From: Acanthosepion esculentum
Lineage: Eukaryota > Mollusca > Cephalopoda > Sepiida > Sepiidae
Direction: 5' to 3'
Assembly (NCBI GenBank): GCA_964036315.1
Contig: OZ038510.1
Span: 81,754,980 to 81,818,979 of the forward strand
DNA length: 64,000 nucleotides
Shown: positions 19,901-30,712 of the stretch, one piece after another
Numbering within the stretch: the stretch's first letter is position 1
How the letters are laid out: every line of letters begins with the position of its first letter
Notes under the pieces: model-generated
Database searches by the model: none
What the model saw: the letters and a program-made list of their open reading frames with translations, nothing else
What the model was told of the DNA's origin: nothing
Program-made: the position numbers and the translations under genes

Positions 19901-22900
19901 CTGGGCAGAGTATTGCGAGACAGGAGGATTTCTTTGGTAACAAAGAAAAGAATACTGAACTGTTACGTGACATCTGTCCTTCTTTACGGCAGCGAATGTT
20001 GGACGATTTCCTCAAAGATGAAGAAGAGACTCGAGGCGACGGAGATGTGGTTCTACAGAAGGATGCTAAGGATATCATGGACCGAACATACTGGGATGGC
20101 AAAGCTGGGCAGAGTATTGCGAGACAGGAGGATTTCTTTGGTAACAAAGAAAAGAATACTGAACTGTTACGTGACATCTGTCCTTCTTTACGGCAGCGAA
20201 TGTTGGACGATTTCCTCAAAGATGAAGAAGAGACTCGAGGCGACGGAGATGTGGTTCTACAGAAGGATGCTAAGGATATCATGGACCGAACATACTGGGA
20301 TGGCAAAGCTGGGCAGAGTATTGCGAGACAGGAGGATTTCTTTGATAACAAAGAAAAGAATACTGAGCTGTTACGTGACATCTGTCCTTCTTTACGGCAG
20401 CGAATGTTGGACAATTTCCTCAAAGATGAAGAAGAGACTCGAGGCGACGGAGATGTGGTTCTACAGAAGGATGCTAAGGATATCATGGACCGAACATACT
20501 GGGATGGCAAAGCTGGGCAGAGTATTGCGAGACAGGAGGATTTCTTTGATAACAAAGAAAAGAATACTGAGCTGTTACGTGACATCTGTCCTTCTTTACG
20601 GCAGCGAATGTTGGACAATTTCCTCAAAGATGAAGAAGAGACTCCAGGCGACGGAGATGTGGTTCTACAGAAGGATGCTAAGGATATCATGGACCGAACA
20701 TACTGGGATGGCAAAGCTGGGCAGAGTATTGCGAGACAGGAGGATTTCTTTGATAACAAAGAAAAGAATACTGAGCTGTTACGTGACATCTGTCCTTCTT
20801 TACGGCAGCGAATGTTGGACAATTTCCTCAAAGATGAAGAAGAGACTCCAGGCGACGGAGATGTGGTTCTACAGAAGGATGCTAAGGATATCATGGACCG
20901 AACATACTGGGATGGCAAAGCTGGGCAGAGTATTGCGAGACAGGAGGATTTCTTTGATAACAAAGAAAAGAATACTGAGCTGTTACGTGACATCTGTCCT
21001 TCTTTACGGCAGCGAATGTTGGACAATTTCCTCAAAGATGAAGAAGAGACTCGAGGCGACGGAGATGTGGTTCTACAGAAGGATGCTAAGGATATCATGG
21101 ACCGAACATACTGGGATGGCAAAGCTGGGCAGAGTATTGCGAGACAGGAGGATTTCTTTGATAACAAAGAAAAGAATACTGAGCTGTTACGTGACATCTG
21201 TCCTTCTTTACGGCAGCGAATGTTGGACAATTTCCTCAAAGATGAAGAAGAGACTCCAGGCGACGGAGATGTGGTTCTACAGAAGGATGCTAAGGATATC
21301 ATGGACCGAACATACTGGGATGGCAAAGCTGGGCAGAGTATTGCGAGACAGGAGGATTTCTTTGATAACAAAGAAAAGAATACTGAGCTGTTACGTGACA
21401 TCTGTCCTTCTTTACGGCAGCGAATGTTGGACAATTTCCTCAAAGATGAAGAAGAGACTCCAGGCGACGGAGATGTGGTTCTACAGAAGGATGCTAAGGA
21501 TATCATGGACCGAACATACTGGGATGGCAAAGCTGGGCAGAGTATTGCGAGACAGGAGGATTTCTTTGATAACAAAGAAAAGAATACTGAGCTGTTACGT
21601 GACATCTGTCCTTCTTTACGGCAGCGAATGTTGGACAATTTCCTCAAAGATGAAGAAGAGACTCGAGGCGACGGAGATGTGGTTCTACAGAAGGATGCTA
21701 AGGATATCATGGACCGAACATACTGGGATGGCAAAGCTGGGCAGAGTATTGCGAGACAGGAGGATTTCTTTGATAACAAAGAAAAGAATACTGAGCTGTT
21801 ACGTGACATCTGTCCTTCTTTACGGCAGCGAATGTTGGACAATTTCCTCAAAGATGAAGAAGAGACTCGAGGCGACGGAGATGTGGTTCTACAGAAGGAT
21901 GCTAAGGATATCATGGACCGAACATACTGGGATGGCAAAGCTGGGCAGAGTATTGCGAGACAGGAGGATTTCTTTGGTAACAAAGAAAAGAATACTGAAC
22001 TGTTACGTGACATCTGTCCTTCTTTACGGCAGCGAATGTTGGACGATTTCCTCAAAGATGAAGAAGAGACTCCAGGCGACGGAGATGTGGTTCTACAGAA
22101 GGATGCTAAGGATATCATGGACCGAACATACTGGGATGGCAAAGCTGGGCAGAGTATTGCGAGACAGGAGGATTTCTTTGATAACAAAGAAAAGAATACT
22201 GAGCTGTTACGTGACATCTGTCCTTCTTTACGGCAGCGAATGTTGGACAATTTCCTCAAAGATGAAGAAGAGACTCGAGGCGACGGAGATGTGGTTCTAC
22301 AGAAGGATGCTAAGGATATCATGGACCGAACATACTGGGATGGCAAAGCTGGGCAGAGTATTGCGAGTCAGGAGGATTTCTTTGATAACAAAGAAAAGAA
22401 TACTGAACTGTTACGTGACATCTGTCCTTCTTTACGGCAGCGAATGTTGGACGATTTCCTCAAAGATGAAGAAGAGACTCGAGGCGACGGAGATGTGGTT
22501 CTACAGAAGGATGCTAAGGATATCATGGACCGAACATACTGGGATGGCAAAGCTGGGCAGAGTATTGCGAGACAGGAGGATTTCTTTGATAACGAAGAAA
22601 AGAATACTGAGCTGTTACGTGACATCTGTCCTTCTTTACGGCAGCGAATGTTGGACGATTTCCTCAAAGATGAAGAAGAGACTCGAGGCGACGGAGATGT
22701 GGTTCTACAGAAGGATGCTAAGGATATCATGGACCGAACATACTGGGATGGCAAAGCTGGGCAGAGTATTGCGAGTCAGGAGGATTTCTTTGATAACAAA
22801 GAAAAGAATACTGAACTGTTACGTGACATCTGTCCTTCTTTACGGCAGCGAATGTTGGACGATTTCCTCAAAGATGAAGAAGAGACTCGAGGCGACGGAG

Positions 22901-23143
22901 ATGTGGTTCTACAGAAGGATGCTATGGATATCATGGACCGAACATACTGGGATGGCAAAGCTGGGCAGAGTATTGCGAGACAGGAGGATTTCTTTGATAA
23001 CGAAGAAAAGAATACTGAGCTGTTACGTGACATCTGTCCTTCTTTACGGCAGCGAATGTTGGACGATTTCTTCAAATATGAAGAGATTCGAGGCTACAGA
23101 TATTTGGTTCTACAGAGGGATGCTTAGGATGTCATGGACCTAG
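16957..23143 (+). repeat. 204-bp macrosatellite made from a LINE reverse transcriptase segment, about 30 copies
   Basis: The string GAAGAAGAGACTC recurs every 204 bp (16960, 17164, 17368 and so on); about 30 full units and a diverged partial. As 204 is 68 codons, three frames stay open: plus 16985-23143 (about 2052 codons), plus 16837-23127 (about 2096) and minus 16845-22346 (about 1833). The first is the LINE frame: KKRLEATEMWFYRRMLRISW, TEH, GMAKLGRVLRDRRISL, CYVTSVLLYGSECWTISS. The unit joins TEH to TGMAK, a junction absent from a normal LINE. Units differ at few sites (LINE frame: R/W, V/I, N/S, E/Q). The first unit follows Penelope-like flank; the last two units have extra changes, then the normal LINE C-terminus follows. 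Not a believable host gene, although it could be transcribed. Confidence 0.95.
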
Positions 23144-23460
23144 CGTGTGAGCAACGATGATGTCTTAGAGAGGTTGCAAACAGTGAGGAGGCTTATACTT
23201 AACATCAGAAAAAGGCAGCTTAATTTCGTGGAACAAAAACTGGGGAAGGAGGGTCTGGAGAATCTGATACTCACGGGTCGAATAGAGGCAAAAAGAGACA
23301 AGGGAAAGCAACGCATGACCTACGTAGCGGCTTTAAGCAAGTGGATGACAAAACGTGGTCTGGGAGAAGTAGCACAGAGAAGGAACTTATTGAGCGCTAC
23401 AAGAGACAGGGGGAGTGGAGAGCCATGATCGCCTACGTCCTGAAAGGACATGGCACATAA
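23090..23460 (+). pseudogene. LINE C-terminus and 3' end after the array
   Basis: The array frame hits an in-frame TAG at the WTEH position, then continues VSNDDVLERLQTVRRLILNI, RKRQLNFVEQKLGKEGLENL, ILTGRIEAKRDKGKQRMTY, SKWMTKRGLGEVAQRR and ends near the GGAGAGCCATGATCGCC codons, where a frameshift interrupts the WRAMIAYVLKGHGT terminus. The product would be the last about 100 residues of the ORF2-type protein, whose reverse transcriptase copies element RNA into the genome. Without endonuclease and catalytic domains it is inert. The 93-codon frame at 23147-23428 lies inside. Confidence 0.75.
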
Positions 23461-23629
23461 AAAGAAAGAAGAACAAAAATGTTGTCACTGTCTTGATGAC
23501 AGGCACCGAAAAAGAAACTGCAGGAAAATAGAAAACGAGAGAAGAAAGAACTATCTGTTGTAATGACATTTTTGCATTCTGTTCTCCCTACGATGTTTGT
23601 AATGTCCTGTGATTTGCATTATACAAAAA

Positions 23630-23722
23630 AAAAAAATTACTAAGGGCTACAAAGGAGGGGAGACTGTGTAGGGGCCATAATCGCCCATGTTGTCAAAAGA
23701 CACGGCCCATAGAAGATGTTTG
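23630..23722 (+). pseudogene. Second LINE 3'-end copy in tandem
   Basis: AAGGGCTACAAAGGAGG followed by GGGGCCATAATCGCCCAT and AAGACACGGCCCATAGAAG repeats the LLRAT...WRAMIAYVLKGHGT stop-AGAAG pattern about 220 bp after the first 3' end at 23400-23460. Poly-A (23618-23637) lies between. It shows tail duplication, as at 5.7-7.0 and 29.2-29.6 kb. Confidence 0.6.
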
Positions 23723-25120
23723 CATTTAATTATGATGATGATGTGAATAACCAACGAAATATTTTCTTTTGATTTTCATTCCGTTTGTGATTTCGTTGGA
23801 AACTGATTGCTTACAAGCATTTTTTTCGGAGTTACTTTCTATCACTCTCCCTTTCTCTCTCTCTCTCTCTCTCTCTAAAGATTTGATGTCTTTCATTTCT
23901 TCTTTCTCTCGCCAATGTGAAAAAGGGTCCCGCTGATTGATCGATGAATCCCGCTGCTGCGATCGGACAGACAGCAGCGTCGGATGCCAGGGGCCGAAAG
24001 AGAAATATGACGACCGGTCTTTGAGGAATTGGGTAAAAGTGATCGGCAATAAAACATTCAAAATGAGGCGTAGGCTAGGAAGGAAGCAAAAACGACTGGA
24101 ACGCGGGAAATGGATTAGATTTGGTTCTGGCCACTGATTCGCACCGACTTCCTTCTCGCACACCCTTCTCCCGACTGCCAGGCTTGGTAGATCGGCGTGA
24201 TTGGGGGTGGGTGAGCCGAATTCATGGGGGAGACCGACTGCGAAAAGAAAGATGGCAGACACATGCCAGTCGAATAGCTTAATTTGAACCTAATGATATT
24301 ACGCGCGCATTCAACGAACAAATATCCATCAGGAGCCTGGACACAAATCAAATATCAACGGCCTCGTTCTGAGTCTTACCATATTTAGAAAGAAATTAAC
24401 ATCACCATTGAAGACAAACAGGTGCTTTTGCTGTAATCCAGTCTCGGCGAGATTGCCCCCATGGGTGAAGATTCCGAAGCAGATGTGGGTGGGGCTGCGA
24501 AACGATATTGGCGCACGCCTATTGCTTTGCAAAAGATATGTAACAGAACTGAAAGCTCAAAATTCAGTCATTAAATTTCTTAGGTGGCTAGATATTACGC
24601 GTTAACATCGTATTATACGCGACTATCGAGAAATAAGTCGTTTTTAAATACAAATTTAAGTAGGTACCTCCATAAAATGGCCGAAAAAAAGAGCATACTA
24701 TGATGAAAGTTGCTCCAAACTTGCTAAAAACTAGATTACATCTTCAAAATCTTTATGTTATTATTAAGAGAAAAGACCAAAGTATTTTTTTGATTATTTA
24801 ATTAAATTTGTAATCCATTTTAGAATATTCGAAATTTTGGTTAAAAATCTTGTTTTTCTTTTGCGTCAGCCGGGTGGACTATAAAATACCATAGCAAATT
24901 TTAGCGTCTTTTTGCTGTGAAAGACACATTGATTTGAAAATTCTTGCAAAAATCAAATTGACGGATTTTAATTAAACTTTCAGAAATGAATTGAATTATT
25001 TTAGAAATGTTGGTTTTAGAAAATCTTGGTAAAAATATTTTTTTACTCATTAATTTTATGAAAACACGATAAATTCAACGAGATAATTTTAGTCACTATA
25101 CTAGTTAAAAGCAGAAGTTC
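23723..25120. other. No recognisable gene; lower-copy-looking stretch
   Basis: (CT)n at 23858-23877. 23930-24600 is less AT-rich and gives overlapping frames on both strands (66, 178, 78, 67, 65 codons), none of a known family. 24620-25120 is AT-rich with no feature. If a host exon exists in this window, 23.9-24.6 kb is the likeliest place, but no splice-bounded coding pattern could be shown. Confidence 0.4.
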
Positions 25121-25124
25121 TTGG

Positions 25125-25315
25125 AGAATTTAAATCATCAATTTATTTTTTTAAAATCGGATCCCGTCTTACCGAAAATCTGCTCTGAATCGTAAAGTAA
25201 AAAGCGCAATAAAGATAAGACATTATTTAATTAGAAAAGCTTTTAATTGCTTCTATGAAGAAGTTAAATTAAGGAAACTATTGTCTTAAGAATTTTATTC
25301 GATGAATAATGAATT
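25125..25315 (+). repeat. Direct repeat, left copy
   Basis: About 190 bp with AATCGGATCCCGTCTTACCG, AAGACATTATTTAATTAGAA and TTCGATGAATAATGA. The right copy at 26325-26510 has the same order with about 85-90 percent identity by eye. The pair brackets the solo LTR. Confidence 0.7.
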
Positions 25316-25853
25316 TTTACAAGATATGTTTTCGTTTTTTTTTAATAGCATATTATCTTTAATTAGAATGTATTATTAAGTTTTTAAATCTTTTAAAATC
25401 TAGTTTCAATAGTATCGGATAGGGAATATTGGTATTAATTAAACCTATATTTACTGATCATAAATCGTAAAGCTTATTACAATCTCAGGTATTCCAGTTT
25501 TTTAAAAAGGATTTTAAAATGTTGTATGTATATAAATGTGCTGATTTTTGTAGATACCGGTATTCATAGACGACATTATCAGAAAATAAGAGTGATAACT
25601 ATAGCAAATTTAAGACCAAAGCATTTAAAATACAATAAAACATTAGATTGCGGAGAATATTTCCTAAATTTTTAGATTACAGAGTAATTAAAAATAATAT
25701 AAGAAAAAACACTCACATTATTTTCTTCAGATATTTTTAGGGATAAGGCCCTCGTAGAACAAAATTAGATAAACACGAATCTGTCATCATGTTGTCAACA
25801 CATTAAATAAACAGCTACTGTGTTAAAAATGCATTTCTGCGAAATTTTAATCT

Positions 25854-26204
25854 TAAAGTGTTGTGAATTCCGGGAATGGAATCCTGCACAAATAAATAAA
25901 CAACGTCAGTAATTGAGATATAAAATAAGTGTATTAAACGTAAGAATGCAGACTTGAAGTGAAGATTAGTAGTCCAGGAATGCGGGTTAGTAGAAAGTAT
26001 ATGTACAAGTCTCTGTAAGTGAAGCCGTAATTATCTCTCTCTCTCTCTCTCTCTCTCTGGACTCTCTGTGGACACCCTGTTTACTGTCTCCGTATCTCTC
26101 ACCCTGACTCAACGTATCTCAACCTGCAGGTATTCTCTCTGTCAGTATAAGTATACTTTGGACGAGTACATCTAGTGTAAAAGGGTCTGCGCCACAACAT
26201 AAAG
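25854..26204. mobile_element. Solo LTR with 5-bp target-site duplication
   Basis: The LTR spans 25859-26199 (341 bp), begins TGTTGTGAATTCC and ends GCGCCACAACA; the terminal inverted repeat is TGTTGTG/CACAACA. It is flanked on both sides by TAAAG (25854-25858 and 26200-26204), the 5-bp duplication made by retroviral-type integrases. No internal region remains, so recombination between two LTRs probably removed it. It contains (CT)n at 26034-26058. The strand cannot be set, because no polypurine tract or primer site is left. Confidence 0.8.
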
Positions 26205-26324
26205 AAAATAATATTTGTTTAAAATCCGATTAATATATTTTAAATCAACTAATATTCCTCAAATAAAGTTTCACAAAAGTATATTTTATTTTTGGAAGAA
26301 TTACATTTCAATAAACGCGAGCGA

Positions 26325-26510
26325 ATTTAAATCAATAATTTATTTTTGTAAAATCGGACCCCGTCTTAATGGAAATCTGAATTGCATCGTAAACTAAAAA
26401 ACGCAATAAAACTAAGACATTATTTAATTAGAAAAGTTTTTAATTGTTTTATGAAAATGATAAATTACGGACATTATTGTCTTAAAGAATTTTTTCGATG
26501 AATAATGACG
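26325..26510 (+). repeat. Direct repeat, right copy
   Basis: Matches 25125-25315 at a spacing of about 1.2 kb (AATCGGACCCCGTCTTAATG, AAGACATTATTTAATTAGAA, TTCGATGAATAATGA). 26205-26324 and 26511-26690 are AT-rich without genes. Confidence 0.7.
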
Positions 26511-26694
26511 CTAAAATCAATTTTTTTAGCAAAAGAAAAAAAAACCTTCTTCCTGTCAATTTAAATTAGTCTTTGAAATACAGTAATGTATTTTGCTTAT
26601 TGGAAAGATTAAATTTATTTTATTAACTTGAAATCAAAACTATAACAAAAAAATTCAAGAAAGAATTTTCATTTAAAAAAAATTCATTTTAATC

Positions 26695-26945
26695 TTTAGC
26701 TATCGCATACGGTAGCAGTATTCCTCGAAAAAAGGAATCTCCGGCAACAGAGGGTCAGATTGCAATCAAAAGAGCCAAGGTTGCAGCAAGGAAAAGAAAG
26801 TCGCGTGCAAATGAAAACCCAGACCAAAACGGCAACCTGGAGAGCTAATGCTAAGAATAGGGACTCTGAAATTCTGGAACAAGCTGAAGACCTAATCAAA
26901 GGCCCTTAGCAGGAGCTAACTTAAATGCCGCCCGATAGGGTGGCT
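26695..26945 (+). pseudogene. Helitron-like N-terminal fragment, copy 1
   Basis: Plus strand, crossing stops: PRKKESPATEGQI, IKRAKVAARKRKSRANENP, DQNGN, then AEPNQRP-like tail and GCCCGATAGGGTGGCTTTTAA. Basic KAARKRKSRANENPEQ stretches occur at the N-terminus of Helitron helicase-like proteins in invertebrates. No Rep or helicase motif is present. Copy 2 is about 570 bp downstream. The family call rests only on this composition and order. Confidence 0.35.
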
Positions 26946-27269
26946 TTTAAACCTGTTTCGGATATATACTAATGTATACTAATATACTAAATGTGTGGAG
27001 AAGTATCAAGTAAAAGGGTTGAGATTGTGGTTCATTCAGATTTCTTTTTGTGCCAAGGGGAGATAATTCTATTTCAGAGAATGATAGAAAATATTCTAGG
27101 TTCATATGCTTGGCTATGATGGCTCCTAACTATAATAATATATGGGAGCCGTTAATAATTAAATAAAAAAAATTGACAGTAGCAGCTGTTGGATCCTTTC
27201 AAAGGTAAGCTTAAATATTAATGCAATACTTAAATGCAGCGATCAGTTTTAAGTTCGTTTATTGTTAAT

Positions 27270-27545
27270 TGTTGCCTATGGCATACGGTAGCAGGATGCC
27301 TTGCAAAAAGAAATCACCGCCAACAGAGGGCCAGATTATTTTTGAAAAAGCCAAGTCTGCAGCGAGGAATAGAAATTCCCATGCAAATGAAAACCCAGAA
27401 CAAAACGGCAGCCAAAAGAGCTTCCAATGCTGAGAATATGCAAAGATTTAGGGGTCTCAAACTCCTGAACAAGCCGAAGGCCCTATCAAAAGCCCTCCGA
27501 ACGAGCTAACTTAAATGCCGCTCGATAGGGTGACTTTTAAACTTG
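27270..27545 (+). pseudogene. Helitron-like N-terminal fragment, copy 2
   Basis: Contains CKKKSPPTEGQI, FEKAKSAARNRNSHANENPE, QNGS and GAGCTAACTTAAATGCCGC, the same layout as 26695-26945; GGTGACTTTTAAAC follows both. The 91-codon frame starting at 27234 is in another frame for its first part, so a frameshift is present. Sequence between the copies and up to 27800 is AT-rich with a shared GGGGCCGTTAATAATTA-type motif at 27150 and 27749. Confidence 0.35.
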
Positions 27546-27804
27546 TTTAGAATATAACCTAAAGTATACTAATATACTAAATTGGGTTTATTATGTACTA
27601 ATTAAATAATTTGTTTTCATAAATGATCTTTTAGTAATCATGTGGCTTATTCCCGAAAATATGATATAATAATTTTTTTTTCAACTGAAAGACAAATCAC
27701 ATGATGACAATTGAAGCGTAGATCAAGCATAGAAATAAATAACATATAGGGGCCGTTAATAATTAGATTAAAATGTGATTTCAGTAGCAGCCGATGGAAC
27801 TGAT

Positions 27805-29198
27805 CAACAACCTTGATCAGGGAAGGATATTAGAATAATCAAGAACATATACTGGCAGCAAGCCGCCTGAATACGGAGAGAAAATGAGTTCAGCATGTAT
27901 ACAAAACTAGAAAGAAGCATAAGGCAAGAGTGTGTCTTCTCACCGGACTTACTGTGCCTATACAGCGAGACGATTCTGAGAGAACTAGGATTTATTATTG
28001 GCGGCCACAATCTTAACAACATAAGGTATACCGATGGCATAGTGCTGATAGCAGACACGGAAAGAAAGCTATAAAAACTCTCACAGATGGTAGTGAAGGA
28101 AAGGAAGAAAACAAGATTAATCCGAAACTGTAAGATGACAGAATTCATGGTTCTTAGCAAAAGGATGAGACCAAAGTGTGAATTGCAAATCGCAGATACC
28201 AAAATCAAACAAGTGTGGAAATTTAGATATCTGGGAAGTGCTTTAACAGAAGAAGGAAAATGAGACACTGAATTTGGGATGGAGAAAGAGGCACTCTAAA
28301 AGCTAAGCAAAGTACTAAGAAATAGAAAATTTCCACTAGAAACAAGAAAAAGAGCACTAAACTGTTACGTGATATCTGTTTTCCTGTATGGAAGTGAATG
28401 CTGGACAATCTCCTCAAAGTTAAAAAGGAGACTTGCAACAATATGGTTCTACAGAGAACTAGGAGTCCTGCCAGGATTCATTATTGGCGGCCACAATCTT
28501 AACAACATAAGGTATATTGATGACACAGTGCTGATAGCAGACACGGAAAGAAAGCTACAAAAACTCTCACAGATGGTAGTGAAGGAAAGCAAGAAGACAA
28601 GATTAATCCGAAACTGTAAGATGACAGAATTCATGGTTCTTAGCAAAAGGACGAGACCAAAGTGCGAATTGCAAATCACAGATACCATAATCAAACAAGT
28701 GTGGAAATGTAAATATCTGGGAAGTGTTTTAACCGGGGAAGGAAGGGGTATTGGGATAGCCAAGGAAACTTCAGCATATTACAAAGATATAGAAAACATG
28801 ATACCGTCCTGTATGGCAGTGGGGCTGGACTTGAAGCAACAGAAATATGCTTCTACAGAAGGATGCTGAGGATAGCATGGATCGAACATGTGAGCAGCGA
28901 CGATGTTTTGTAGAAAATGGAAACAAAAAGGAAACTAATACTTACCAGGAAGGGACAGTTGAGGTTTCTGGGGAATCTAACGAGGAAGGAAGGCATGGAA
29001 AATCTGATACGCACAGGACAGATAGAAGGTAAGCGGGAAAGAGAAAAACACGGCAAAACATAATTAGCGAGCTTGAGAAAATGGGTCGCCGAACAGGTTT
29101 TAGGGGAAATAACAGAAAGACAAGTTTATTAAGATTTACAATGGACAGGAAGTTGTGGAAGGTCATGATTAGCTACGCCCTGAAAGACATGGCACATA
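27805..29198 (+). pseudogene. LINE reverse transcriptase with internal duplication
   Basis: Order on plus: RIIKNIYWQQAA, RSIRQECVFSPDLLCLYSE, then GGHNLNNIRYTDGIVLIADT (catalytic YxDD changed to YTDG), KYLG-type block, CYVISVFLYGSECWTISS, then a second reading of GGHNLNNIRYIDDTVLIADT (YIDD kept) from 28474, 486 bp after the first at 27988. After 28745 come CFYRRMLRIAW, a diverged C-terminus and KGQ..RFLGNLTRKEGMENLI up to the 3' end near 29190. The enzyme would copy LINE RNA at the target site. Many stops and frameshifts; no endonuclease domain. The duplicated unit (27988-28255 = 28474-28741) joins LYGSECWTISS...ATIWFYRE to LGVLPGFIIGG, another case of LINE-internal tandem amplification. Confidence 0.8.
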
Positions 29199-29480
29199 GA
29201 AGAAGAAGAAGAAGAAGAAGAAGAAGAAGAAGAAGAAGAAGAAGAAGAAGATGAAGAAGAAGACGAAGAAGAAGAAGATGAAGAAGAAGACGAAGAAGAA
29301 GAAGAAGATGAAGAAGATGAAGAATAAGATGAAGAAGATGAAGAAGAAGTCGAAGACGAAGAAGAAGAAGATGAAGAAGATGAAGAAGAAGAAGAAGAAG
29401 ATGAAGAAGAAGAAGATGAAAAAGAAGAAGAAGATGAAGAAAATGATGAAGAAGAAGAAGACGAAGAAGAAGAAGAACAG
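29199..29480 (+). repeat. (GAA)n/(GAAGAT)n tract, LINE 3' tail expansion
   Basis: About 280 bp of GAA, GAT and GAC triplets following the GGCACATAGAAGAAG terminus of the LINE. It encodes poly-Lys/Glu on plus and poly-Phe/Leu on minus. The same GAAGAAG end marks every LINE terminus in this window, so the tract probably grew from the tail. Confidence 0.88.
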
Positions 29481-29640
29481 TTTCGCTAAATGGATCGCAA
29501 AACAGAGTTTAGAAGAAATAACATAAAGACAAAATTTATTACGTATGACAGAAAAGTGTGGAGAGCCATGATTGTCAATGTTCTGGAGGGACACGGTACG
29601 TAGAAGAAGAAGAACGTACCTCAGCAGAACAGGGTTTAGG
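29481..29640 (+). pseudogene. LINE 3'-end copies after the GAA tract
   Basis: FAKWIAKQSLEEIT, then RQNLLRMTEK, then GTGGAGAGCCATGATTGTC and GGGACACGGTACGTAGAAG reproduce the LINE terminus; immediately after, AGCAGAACAGGGTTTAGGAG restarts the AEQGLGE codons. At least one and a half extra 3' ends therefore follow the tail in tandem. Confidence 0.7.
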
Positions 29641-30090
29641 AGAAAGTAAAAGTTTTTTAAGAGCTTTTTCTGTAATGAGACATTTACTTTATTATTCTGC
29701 ATATACAAGTAGTAGTTATTTTCATATTTCTCTAACAATTAGTATCCTCTTGCGTCTTAATGCCTTTGTTGCCTTGCTTGGGGTGAAATGATTAATAAAA
29801 GCACTGTTATATAATGATATAGTAGAACACAATTCAAAATGTTACTCTAAATCCTAACATTATTTTCCGAACAACCTGATACAAATCATCCTTACGATTT
29901 TAAAAACGTCATGATGGCCAGATTTATAAGTGATCATTATAAGTGATCTAAAAGAATTATTGAATCAACTATGATATCACGATTCAGTTCGATTAATCAG
30001 TAAACAGGTTTTTATATCATATCACCTTTTCTAGCGATAATTATACTTAAAGAAAATATTATTAAATTAAATACTGGTTAAACATATTAA
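29640..30090. other. No gene; short dispersed motif
   Basis: 29745-29790 (CTTGCGTCTTAATGCC then CCTTGCTTGGGGTGAAATGA) is the inverted form of the motif at 3445-3485 and 39205-39245. The rest is AT-rich. Confidence 0.5.
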
Positions 30091-30160
30091 TAATAATTTT
30101 ATTATAAAAATTCTCTAAAGAAACACGGACATCTGTTTTAGTAATTAAAAGGAATAAGAC
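30090..30160 (+). pseudogene. hAT fragment, copy 1 left piece
   Basis: AAAGAAACACGGACATCTG and TTTTAGTAATTAAAAGGAAT match the segments just upstream of hAT copies 2 (31290) and 3 (31790). Continuity is broken after about AAGTCGT by GC-rich DNA, and the hAT sequence resumes at 30715. Confidence 0.55.
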
Positions 30161-30712
30161 CTGGAAGTCGTATCACTGCTCTGACTCGGCACTGTTTAGA
30201 GACTCCACCTTCGTCAAGTGTTAAACTTCGGCACGATCCCGTCTCCGCGGTTGATCCGCCCGTGAAGCTGTATCGCTGCTCTGCCTCGGCCCTATTTAGG
30301 GACTCGTCCTAACCGACCCTGCCGGCCTTGTTTAGGGACTCGTCCTAATCGACCCTGCCGAACCTTCGTACGTTTTCGACCAACCAGCTACTGCCAGCTC
30401 TACCCGGCAGTCGACCAGCTATTCGTCGACGACCAACTCTCCCATCCGGCAGTGGACCAGCTACCGCCGCGACCAACTCTACACCCGTGTCGCCGATACA
30501 ACCAAACCAACTTCCCTGAAGGAAACCAGTCTTACCGGACTCGACGCCGATGCAATACACTTCTCCAAAGTACACTCTTGTACACTTTGGATAAATAAAT
30601 TCGACGTTTATTGTTTCATAAACCTCCGCCTTTGTCCTCTCATTGTCTTAGCTGTTTCTCACCTTTTCTTCGCTTGCGGGGGCGACATCCTTATCGGCCC
30701 CGCAACAAGGAC
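30160..30712. mobile_element. GC-rich LTR-like insertion inside the hAT fragment
   Basis: About 550 bp, much GC-richer than its surroundings. Internal direct repeats: CTGCTCTG(A/C)CTCGGC (near 30176 and 30276), TTTAGGGACTCGTCCTAA (near 30294, 30333) with CGACCCTGCCG, and CGACCAACTCT (30429, 30469). A polyadenylation-type AATAAA (30590) precedes TTTATTGTTTC; the right end is CGGCCCCGCAACA. These are features of an LTR U3-R-U5, but the TG start and a target duplication were not found. Another GC-rich repeat class remains possible. Confidence 0.4.

Noticed and set aside
16845..22346. Minus-strand open frame of about 1833 codons
   Set aside because: Open only because the 204-bp period is divisible by three and the unit lacks stops in that frame.
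16837..23127. Giant plus-strand open frame of about 2096 codons with a hydrophobic start (MSIYFNSLKFTVRFLNIVMK)
   Set aside because: It is an off-frame reading of the LINE-derived 204-bp array; the apparent signal peptide comes from unrelated AT-rich flank. Variation among units is all amino-acid changing in this frame, showing no constraint.
29251..29526. Lys-rich nucleolar-like protein
   Set aside because: Translation of the GAA/GAT tract after a LINE end.
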